Assembly (NCBI GenBank): GCA_032718865.1
Contig: JALUTQ010000001.1
Span: 744,001 to 808,000, forward strand
Reading direction: 5' to 3'
DNA: 64,000 nucleotides
From: Tilletia caries
Lineage: Eukaryota > Basidiomycota > Exobasidiomycetes > Tilletiales > Tilletiaceae
Position 1 is the stretch's first letter. Each line of letters begins with the position of its first letter. A model generated the notes under the pieces. That model was not told the DNA's origin and did no database searches. It saw only the letters and a list, made by a program, of their open reading frames with translations. This document shows, piece by piece, positions 45,214-54,009 of the stretch. A program made the translations under genes and the position numbers.

Positions 45214-45249
45214 GGCGGCTGTGTTTGCTGACTGTCCGTCGCTGGACAT
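44084..45249 (-). pseudogene. eIF4E pseudogene, copy 2
   Basis: Carries the same two frameshifts, the GGKW to GGKR change and the retained intron as copy 1; the two are almost identical over 1.15 kb. The main difference is a longer (GTT)n tract. The open frame fused to the CDF piece upstream is a chance read-through. Confidence 0.9.
45162..45214. repeat. (GTT)n microsatellite, about 17-18 units
   Basis: Same position as the tract at 39606 in copy 1, five units longer. Confidence 0.85.
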
Positions 45250-45534
45250 GGGAAGGAGACGAAGAGCTGATCGAGAGAGAGAGAACTGTCGCTGTGTGCT
45301 GTACGATGGGTGGTAGCAAGTATTGGAGCCTGCGCTCTCCCGTTGTTGGATGCTGGCTGAGTGAGGTAAAGAAAAAAGAGACGCGGGCTCGAGCGCTGGA
45401 GAGGCGTGCTGTCTGGGGACGAGCAAAAGAAAGCCGCGACAGGGTGTCGGATGGCTGTCGACTTGGAGGCGTAGTGTTGAGGCTGGTGGAAGGAGAAGGT
45501 GGATGAGCTGCTATTTGAAGGGGGGGGGGGAAAC

Positions 45535-45665
45535 CAAGAATAGAGCCTGGAGAGCGCTTCGATTGATGTTCTTGGGCCGGTATCGGTCCAGTCTTCGATC
45601 ATCCGTGCGTCGCTCCAACCCTCCGGCCAGATTATGTCGCGGACATCTTCGGTAAGCTCATAGGA
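45535..45665 (-). other. Block X copy 2
   Basis: Frame with WGLSWLPSYELTEDVRDIIW and PEGWSDARMIEDWTDTGP, then IEALSRLYSWF before a G tract; see 39965-40090. It overlaps the stop of the coiled-coil gene in another frame. Confidence 0.5.
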
Positions 45666-48300
45666 GGGCAGCCACGATAAGCCCCAGCGCGAGGAGGGCG
45701 ACGAAGTTGAGGTGGACGCCTGTGAAGCCCTTGGACGTGGAGCAGGAGGATGTGGGCGAGAAGGCAGAAGAGGGTGATGTTGGAACTGCGGTGGCCGCGG
45801 CCTTTGAGGGCGGCGAGAAGGGCGTCGGCTTCGGCGGTGGAGCCGTGGTCCTGACCCTGGGCACAATCGACTGTGAAGACGTTGACCAAGCGCGAGTGGT
45901 TGCGAGAAAGGTCGTGGCCAACGAGGGTGATGTCGGAGGCGCGATCGCCGCGGCCTTTGAGGGCGGTGAGGAGGGCGTGGGCTTCCGCTTCGATGGCGCA
46001 GAAGTGATCGTGCCCCTGGGCATGTAAATGGGCTGCGACGGTGTTGGGGGAGTGCGAATACCAGTGTGTGTACCGATGGTTGTGAGAATGGTCCTGGTGG
46101 TCATGGATCGAAGCGAGCGGGCGGACGTTGGACTTTGGAAGACGAAAATACCGAGCAAAATACCGATTAGCAGGGCGCAGATTCCCGTCACGAAGCACTT
46201 GTGGTAGCGTGCACGTCGGTGGTGTGCAGGCTTATCCTGACCCGGGACGCCGCGGAGAATGTCCACCGTCCCACACCAGGAGAACGTGCTCGGAAGGACA
46301 GGAGCGTCCCTCACATCCTCGTCGATGCCGTGCTCCAGGACGCTTGGGTGTTCAGCGTCCTTGAAGAGGTCGATAAGAGGACTCGACGACGTCTTGTCTT
46401 TGCGACAAGGACCGCGCTGTAGAAGAAGGGGGGAATGCAAGGGCACAAACCATCGTTCAGTACTCAAGGTTTGGGAGCATGCATGGGCAAGGGCGAATGA
46501 AAGGAAACACTCACCTTCTTCGCGACCGTGGTAGCAACCTCTTCATCTGACCGATCCATCATGTCCTGCGAGACATCACCAGCATCAGGACGTAGCAGCC
46601 TGTCCCGCATCTCCGCTTCCGCTCTCTTCCGCGCAGCAGCAGCAAGCTGACTGCCGACCGACTTCCCATGGCTCGCCCATCCGTCGGTGGCCCCCAACGA
46701 GCGCGAAGAACGAGTTCCCAATGCGAGTCGATCCGTCTGTTGAGCCTCCGCCAGCTCGCTCTCCTTAGCTGCGAGTTCGGCCTTGAGCCGGGCCACCTCG
46801 CTCCCGAGCTCATAGGTTTGGCTCTTCGCAGTCCGAAGCTCGGAGTCGGTCGCCGAAAGCTTGGCCTTCTCCTCTTGGAGCTGCGTCTTGAGCTTGTTGG
46901 AGAGGTGGTCTTCTACTTCCAAGCAAGACATCGTCCCCCTAAGTTCGTGGTTGTCTCGGTTTAGGGCCTTGGTTTCCTTGTGGAGGGCGGCTACCTTCTC
47001 TGCAAATGAGCAACGAGAAAGAGAGAGAAGAGTCAGAAGAGGAAAGCTAGGGAGGTGGGACATGGTCCGGATTTGCTGATGCTACTCACCGTTCTGTCTC
47101 TCCAAGAGCCTCTTCAATACCAGAACCCGTCTGTTCGCCTCAGCCTTCTTCTCCTCGAGCTCGTTCGCCCCCGTCTCCCACGACTCCACATCGCGAGTGA
47201 GCCGCTCGTTCTCGGCTTGTAGAGACTGGTTGTCCCTTTGAAGCTTTTGGATCTCCTTGTCCTTCTTCTCCCCGAGCTTGATCTCCTTACCACATCTTCC
47301 CCAGCCCTCATCCGCATCCTTCCTCACCCTGTCGCAGGTCTGTCGCAACGACATGATCGAGGCCTGATGCCCTTTGATCTCCTGCCGGTGCTCCTTCGCC
47401 TGGGTTTCGAGGCCTGCCTTGAGCTCCTCTATGGTGTCGTCACGCATCTGGAGGGCGTTCTCAAGCTCGAGGATGCGGCTGTTGAAGGTAGCGTCGGAGC
47501 CGAAAACGAGAGTCGTGCCAGTGGACGCACTCGCGTTGGTGATGTCTGCTGAACCGAAAGACACCGAGGCGGAGCTGGTGCGTCCCCTCGAGGGCCGTCC
47601 AGGTGGGCGTGGCACCTGGCGCAAGCGCCGGACGAGGCGGGTGTCCGAGGTGGCGGCACCGACATTGCCGGACATCCAGGAGCTGGGCAGGGGCGAAGAA
47701 ATCACCCGGCTCTGGAGCTCCCGAATCCGCTCGTTAGCCTCGGACAGCTGCTCCTCGGCCCTCTCCTTGTCGTCCTCCGCCTCGTCCTTCATTCCCTGGA
47801 GCGTTGAGAATGAGCCAATGAGCTCGGCGAAGAGCTCTGTGATTGGAAAGATTGAGAATCTGCGTTCAGCGGTGCAGTTTTGACCCCCTATGTATGCGGA
47901 TATGCAGGAAAAGAGTCTACTTACGTCGTCCAAACTCGACGTTCTGCATAATGTTCTCGAGCTCGCCTGGCTGGAGTCGTGAGGCCTGGTGCTTGCTGCC
48001 TCCTGCTGCACTGATGGCCTCCGGAGCGCCAGCCAACTCCCGGAGTCGGTCGAGGCTGATCGCTCCGGGGCCGTGATGGCTGCTCGAGGAGCCATCCCTT
48101 GTCCGGCGGCGCTTGGACCCGACGTGGTAGTCGTCGTGGCAGTCCCTGGTGGAGGAGGTGAAGGAGGAGGAGGAGGCGGAGGGAGCGAGCGAGTAGGGCT
48201 CGTATATCACGTTTCTGAGCTCGGCGAGCTTCTGAAGGAACTCGCAATGGTTGGCGGCCTGGTTGACCTGCTGGAGCTGCTGGAACTGTCTGGTGTCCAT
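45658..48300 (-). CDS. Coiled-coil protein with membrane span; C-terminus made of repeat DNA
   Basis: Four exons join in frame: 48300-47925, 47836-47090, 46999-46515 and 46416-45658; about 788 aa. Exon 1 starts MDTRQFQQLQQVNQAANHCE and has a basic KRRRTRDG patch. Exons 2-3 are long coiled coil (LQRDNQSLQAENERLTRDVE, SEVARLKAELAAKESELAEA). Exon 4 adds CRKDKTSSSPLIDLFKDAEH and one strong membrane span (about residues 608-628, CFVTGICALLIGILLGIFVF). The last 160 residues are out-of-frame products of CDF fragment (f), ending in a hydrophobic LLALGLIVAALL. Splice sites are good (GTAAGT/CACAG, GTGAGT/TGCAG, GTGAGT/CTACAG). Could be a nuclear-envelope or Golgi golgin-like tether (inferred only). The native end of the gene may have been replaced by the mosaic. 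Confidence 0.6.
45690..46100 (-). pseudogene. CDF fragment (f), two tandem His-loop pieces
   Basis: In the CDF frame: HDHQDHSHNHRYTHWYSHS, AHLHAQGHDHFCAIEAEAHA, ALLTALKGRGDRASDITLVG, then a second copy AQGQDHGSTAEADALLAALK and GRGHRSSNITLFCLLAHILL. It lies inside exon 4 of the coiled-coil gene but is read there in another frame. Confidence 0.75.
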
Positions 48301-48437
48301 CGGGAAGCTGTTCTTGATGTTGTTGTTGGAAAGGAAGGAAGTGTGGGAATGTGAGAGAGTGAGAGAGTGAGAGAGTGATGGAGGGATAGAGTGATGGAGT
48401 GTGAGAGGCGAATTGCTGTTGCTGTTGCTGTTGCTGT

Positions 48438-48497
<60 letters not shown>

Positions 48498-49383
48498 AGG
48501 GTGCAGGAAAAAGATTTGAGAAGGTCTGGCGGTCTGGGGAGCCTTGTCTTGTACCTTGACGAGGAGAATAGAGAATGACGAGCGTGTTCGGTCTGGCTGC
48601 GCTGGCCACAGTATACCTTCGTTGCCTATTGAGCCCTTGAGGGCCGGAGTTCCCATGGGTCCACACTGCTGAGGTGCGACGGTGCCAACAGAAGGAGGGA
48701 ATGAAGGACCAAGGCCTTGAACAGCGCCTCTGCTCCATAGACGATTAACGAGCAATGAGCATCGAATCGTACCGGCCTGCCAGCAAAAATCATGCGTGCC
48801 TGCCTGATTATCTGAAAAAAAAAGAGAAGGTCAGCGGAAGAGAGGCAAGAAGGAAGGAAGGAAAAAGGCAGGAGAACGGTGAGCAGTCAGCGCAAGTGCA
48901 TAATAATCGCTGGCCAAGCTTCGCCTGCATCACACCTTGGGAATGCAAACTCCACGAACGCGAGAACGGCTGCCACTTGCCAGGCCTTGAACGCCAGCGA
49001 GGCCACTGGGAAGCATCCTGGATTCCATCCGTGTCGATGCTGCGAGCGTGGAATGTGGATCGGTGGCCAGGATGGATGCGAGCGTGAGTGCAAACGGCAT
49101 GTTGGGCGAGCGAGATGTTCGAACACCAGACGCCGGCGGCAGTGAGAGGCAGGCCCGATGTGAAGTGCTCGGAGCGTTCTCGCACTTTTTTGTCCTCGCA
49201 ACACCCTGTCGCCAGGCCAACCTTCACCTCGCCAAATGAATGCTTCCCGCTTCCCGACTCCCATAGGAAAGCACGCGCTCTTCGGTATCGACCTGCCTCT
49301 GCTGATCCCCCGCCGAACGCTGCCGTCGCGCCTTTCCCTCGAGACGCGCGCGCATACGCCGTGCGGAACGGAGCGTGCCCAAC
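48301..49383. promoter_or_regulatory. Divergent intergenic region, coiled-coil gene / RPC34
   Basis: Besides the hexanucleotide repeat it has a gagagagtgag-type tract (48350-48400). No supported gene. Confidence 0.45.
48413..48497. repeat. (TTGCTG)n hexanucleotide repeat
   Basis: About 14 units with one ttgttgctgctg interruption, 115-200 bp upstream of the coiled-coil gene start, so in its promoter or 5' leader. Confidence 0.9.
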
Positions 49384-51796
49384 ATGCCGTCCGAATCCAG
49401 CTCAAAGTCGAAGAAGTCATCGTCCTCCTCCTCCTCATCCAAAAAGAAGTCATCCACAGAACCCACAGCGTCTGCGAGCTCCTCCTCCTCCTCCAAGAAG
49501 AGTTCTAAGAAGAGGAAGCTCACGCCGACTGAGGCTAAGCTTTACCAGTTCATCACCTCCAATGGTGTTGCGACACAGCTAGCCATCGACTCGGGTTTCC
49601 AGGATGTCTCTCTCGATGACAGAATCCAGGCCATCAATGGTCTCGCTCGGCTGGTACGTATATATTCTCTCCATATCTGATTGCACCTTCACTTAGAGTC
49701 GCTGAACAAATTCTTCCCTTCTCTCTCTTCTCCCCAATCACAGTCCCTCATCCGCCTTCAGACGGTTGGCGGAGAACTGCAGTATGAAGCAGCTTCACGG
49801 CAGGAGGCATCAGTGTACGTCTTCATCGTCTCCTTGGTCATTAAGCTCGCGCCATAATGCTCATCATGATTCCCTCTTTTCTGGCACATACAGAATGTCC
49901 GATCTCGAGGGCAACGACCTGCTTGTATACACTCACATCCGAGACTCTGGCAACGAAGGTAAGGGCTTTCTTTTGCGCGTTGTTATACAGGCTCGACTTC
50001 CAATGCTGAATCCTGTGCCTTTGAATTGCTAGGTATCTGGACAAAGACCATCAAAGTCCGCGCCAATCTCCACCAGACAGTAGTCAACCGCTGCCTCAAG
50101 TCGCTCGAACAGAAACATCTCATCAAGACGGTAAAAAATGTCAAGGTATGTAGCCGTCGTGATCGGTATGAGCTTGACAGGAAGCGTGACTAACGACCGA
50201 TGCTTGTGGACTTTCCAGTTCCCGACTCGAAAGATCGTCATGCTCTACAACCTCGAGCCTTCCAGTGAGCTCTCGGGTGGGCCATGGTACAGTGACACCG
50301 AGCTTGACGAGGCCTTCATCGAGGCCATTTCCAACGTCTGTCTCCGCTTCATTCAAGAGAGGGTACGTATCTGATTATTGGTTTCAATACAATCCTTGTC
50401 GAACATACTCACTCATCCGGCATTTATGACACCTCAGACCTGGCCGGACGGAGGACGGAAGCGACTGCTCTACCCAGCCTCACACGTCTTCAACCTGCCC
50501 ACCGCCCAGCAGATCCTCGACCACGCCCACTCCACCAAGGCCTTCGGGGTGACACTCTCTATCGACAACATGAACCAGCTCCTCGACACGCTCATCTACG
50601 ACGAGAAGATCGAGAAGGTGCCGATCCTGCCCGGACAGCGGCCCTCGGCCTCGACATCCGCATCCGCGTCGGCCAGCCGGAAATCGTCATCGTCCAAGAG
50701 CAAGAAGTCGAGCAAGAAGAAGAGTAGCAGTAGCAGTAGCAGCAAGAAGTCGTCTCGCCATCACAGCGAGAGCGAGAGTGAGAGTGGGAGCGAAAGTGGG
50801 AGTGAGAGTGGGGAGGAGGACAGTGATCGAGAGAACTCGATGTCGGAGGACGAGGATGGGGATGGGGACGGTCTTGATGGAGTGGGGAAGAAGGATAAAG
50901 GGAAGGGAAAATCGAAGGACCGCGACCGGAAACGCAAACGCAAGCATCGAGCCTCTTCACGCTCCTCGTCCCGATCCCGCTCAAGCAGCGGCAGCAAACG
51001 CAAGCGGTCCCGCCGGAGCTACGACACGGATTCGGACGACGGCTCCGGATCAGATGGCTCCGACGATAGCGAGGGTAGTGAGAGCGGGAGTAGTAGTGCG
51101 TCGGACTCGCATCGGCGGAGCAGTAGCAAGAAACGCAAGCGGGGCAAGTCATCCTCCTCCTCCCGCTCCAAGCGCTCCTCCTCTGTCTCCTCGTCACGGA
51201 GCAAGAAGAAGAAGCGCAAACGACGTCACCGCAGTTCGAGCGAGAGCGGGTCCTCGGACGACGACGGTTCCGGCTCGGAGAGTGACTCCTCCTCCTCCTC
51301 GGAGTCTAGCAAGAATAGCGGGCCCATTGTATCGGACGACGACGACGAAGATGCAGACCCATCCTACGGCGGTTCGGCCCTGACCGACGCCTTTCCCTTC
51401 GTCTTCCGCGCCCTGCGACCGATGCACGTCTTCAGTCCCTTCCAGACGGACCTCCTCCTCGTCCGCTCCGGCGAGTTCGGCACGGGCACGGCGGACTCGA
51501 GCTGGATGCAGACGCCCTGTGGGCAGTGTCCTGTTTTCCGGTTCTGCGAGCCGGGTGGGCCGGTCAACGCGAGTGGGTGTGAGTACTTTGATCGGTGGAT
51601 TGAGGCGGGGCTGCAGGGGAATAAGGTGGATCCTGCTGGTGAGGGAGAGGATGGGGAGGGAGGGGATGGGGATGAGAATGGGGATGTGAGTATGCTGGAT
51701 GCGGGGGAGGGGGAGGATGAGAAGAAGAGTGTGCGGAAGGGGTTGTATGTGCCGTCGGTGAAGGGGGAGGAGAGCGGGCAGGTCATGATCCATTGA
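49384..51796 (+). CDS. RPC34: RNA polymerase III subunit RPC6 (C34)
   Basis: Six exons join in frame: 49384-49653, 49744-49814, 49894-49958, 50033-50145, 50219-50362 and 50438-51796; 673 aa. After a Ser/Lys-rich N-tail, winged-helix domains follow: LTPTEAKLYQFITSNGVATQ, then MSDLEGNDLLVYTHIRDSGN, IWTKTIKVRANLHQTVVNRC, KSLEQKHLIKTVKNVK, FPTRKIVMLYNLEPS and GGPWYSDTELDEAFIEAI. The C-terminal CGQCPVFRFCEPGGPVNASG with a further Cys matches the Fe-S cluster region of C34. Between the third winged helix and this region lies a Ser/Lys/Asp-rich insert of about 235 residues (about 289-524), so the protein is twice the usual length (yeast about 317). C34 joins the C82-C34-C31 heterotrimer for Pol III initiation. 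The ATG at 49384 is the first in frame; a GTG lies 9 nt upstream. Confidence 0.93.
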
Positions 51797-52146
51797 ATCA
51801 ATCCTGCTGCCTCTCTTCTACTCACTGCTGCATTTGCTGTTACGACTCGTCCCGCACACGATACACTGCTGCTCCACGCTTTTACATCGAGCGCGTGGAT
51901 GCCCAGGCATACTTATGAACTTGCCTTCACCTCATCTCCAGTCGGTTGAGTGTGTGTGTGGGAGTGATCATTTGTGCTGAGTGTGATGTGATGATCATGC
52001 AAAGCCATCCATCCATCCACGCCAGAAGGAAGCTCGCGTTCGCAGCCGCCAAAGCACAGCAAGAAGACAACGCAACGCAAGAGACACACAGAGCGAGAAG
52101 AACGCGCGCTGCAGAGAGAGAGCAAGAGAAGAGAAGAGAAGAGAAG
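51797..52146. promoter_or_regulatory. Promoter region of U1-70K
   Basis: No gene. The last 60 bp are purine-rich (agagagagagcaagagaagag) just before the ATG. Confidence 0.4.
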
Positions 52147-53753
52147 ATGTCGCACCTGCTACCCCCAAACCTCCTCCGCCTCTTCGCACCACGCCCACCG
52201 CTCCCCTACGCGCCCCCACCGCCGCACAACACCGACCCAAACCACCTCACCCACCCATCCTCCCACCCAAAACGCAAACGACACGCCTACACCGGCATCG
52301 CGTCCTTCCTCGAGTCCACCCGCCAGGAAGCCGTCTCCCGCGGGGAGGCTACGGTCGAGGAGGATACGGAGGAGGAGCGCAAGAAGTTCACGCTTGCTGA
52401 GGTTACGAAGCAGGAGATTCGGAGGGAGGAGGCGAAGAGGAATCGGGAGAGTGAGAGGGAGAAGGCTGTTCAATCTTGTGAGTTTCTCTTTGGATGTGGT
52501 GCGCGGCTGGAGTGGATGAAGCGCAGGTTGGCTGATCGCGTCTCTTCTCCCACGCAGATAATCCGCAAGAGGACGCCAATGCGGTCGGGGATCCCTTCAA
52601 GACGCTCTTCCTCGCCAGATTAGTGCGTGTTTTTTCACTCTCCCCGCTCTTCTGGTTTCCCCTTGCTACGGCGCGCGCGTTCGTGCGCAGAGCGAATCAG
52701 TGCAGGCGCAGGGCGGAAGCTCATATTGACGCGCCCCGCCCCGCCCCGCCCTGCCGCGCACGACACACCCACCCACACGGTACGCTCCAGCGATGTTACT
52801 GACCGTCTCTCTTCCCCCACAGCCATACGAAATGACAGAGAAAGACATCAGCCGGGAATTCGACAAGTTTGGGCCCATCGAGAGTATCCGGCTCGTACGC
52901 GATCACGAGGGAAAAAGTCGGGGGTATGCGTTTGTGCTGTATGAGCGGGAACGCGATATGCGCGGTACGTGTTTTCCTTCTCCTCTTCCTTTCTTCTTCA
53001 CTTTCTTGCATAGCTGACCATACCAAATCGTTGTAAACAGCGGCGTACAAAGAAGCCGACGGACTCAAGTTTGACGGGAGGAAGATCCTCGTCGACGTCG
53101 AACGCGGCCGGACGGTCAAAGATTGGAAACCGATGCGTCTCGGTGGTGGACTGGGTGGAGCGACGCGGAAGAAGAAGGAGCCTCAACAACAAGCCATGGC
53201 GCCGCCTCGTGAGTGTTTTCTTTATTCCCTCTCTGAGCCTCGAGCAAGCCCTGATGAAAAGCTGAGAGGATTTCTTTATTTCACCTACACAGCTATGACA
53301 GGTGGTTTCCGCGGTGGCTTCCGCGGCGGTGGTTTTGGAGGAGGAGGTGGGCGCGGTGGCTTTGGTGGACGGGGTGGCTTTGGCGGTGGGGGTGGAGGGT
53401 TCGGAGGTGGAGGTGGACCTCCAGGAGGAGGGTTCGGAGGTGGAGGTGGACCTCCAGGAGGAGGGTATGGAGGCGGTGGAGGGTTTGGTGGTGGAGGCGG
53501 AGGGGGATATGGTGGTGGCGGAGGATTCAGTGGTGGAGGTGGACCACCAGGAGGAGGAGGGGGTGGGTATGGAGGAGGAGGAGGCTTCGGTGGTGGGGGT
53601 GGGCCACCAGGAGGAGGTGGTGGGTATGGAGGCGGCGGAGCTGGCGGTTACGGAGGGGGAGGTGGCGGTGGCGGCGGCGGGTATGGCGGGCCACCTGGTG
53701 GAGGATTCAACAGTGATTACGGTCCACCACCAGCCAAACGCGGGCGATATTGA
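52147..53753 (+). CDS. U1 small nuclear ribonucleoprotein 70K with a glycine-rich tail
   Basis: Five exons join in frame: 52147-52477, 52558-52622, 52823-52964, 53041-53208 and 53293-53753; 388 aa. The N-terminal U1-70K motif starts [20 protein letters not shown] and includes [16 protein letters not shown]. The RRM follows with RNP2 TLFLARLPYEMTE and RNP1 [10 protein letters not shown], then [20 protein letters not shown] and [10 protein letters not shown]. The protein binds stem-loop I of U1 snRNA and defines 5' splice sites. Instead of an RS domain the last exon codes about 150 residues of GGGFGGGGG repeats ending in [10 protein letters not shown]. The first ATG starts the conserved N-terminus. 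Exon 3 has a pyrimidine-rich acceptor (ctcttcccccacag). Confidence 0.95.
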
Positions 53754-54009
53754 AGGTAGTCCAAGCTCAAACTCCTCCCAAAATCCAACCCAAGTCAATT
53801 CTGTATACAATCCTGCCTCCCACTTCGTCAACTTATCCGTGCGTACGTTGCAACCCAGCATTTCTCCAGAATGATTGATTCATTGAGTCAAGAGTTACGA
53901 GTGGACGAACAGACGATGGATAGGCGAACAAATTGGGAAGAACGGGGAACGACGAGGACAGGCCAGGGAGGGGAAAGGGGGGGTTGAGTGGCTCTGCGAG
54001 GCCATATTA
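53754..54009. other. Short intergenic region between convergent genes
   Basis: 3' ends of U1-70K and MRC1; no further feature. Confidence 0.4.

Larger units (their letters stand above)
37190..46100. repeat. Mosaic repeat region built from eIF4E and CDF-transporter fragments
   Basis: Reading the minus strand from 46.1 to 37.2 kb the blocks are: CDF fragments (46.1-45.69), a short unknown block X (45.66-45.53), a G tract, a small CDF piece, eIF4E 5' flank plus pseudogene (45.44-44.08), CDF fragment (43.98-43.25), palindrome (43.21-42.36), CDF pieces (42.1-41.64), module M (41.64-41.16), CDF fragments (41.15-40.15), block X (40.08-39.97), G tract, CDF piece, eIF4E pseudogene (39.9-38.53), CDF fragment (38.44-37.74) and M (37.7-37.19). 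All gene pieces are oriented with their coding sense on the minus strand. Source genes are 12196-13322 and 14267-16209. Confidence 0.85.

Noticed and set aside
44229..45866. 545-codon minus-strand frame fusing CDF-like, block X and eIF4E sequence
   Set aside because: Chance read-through across mosaic joints; the eIF4E part contains the known frameshifts and the intron is read as coding.
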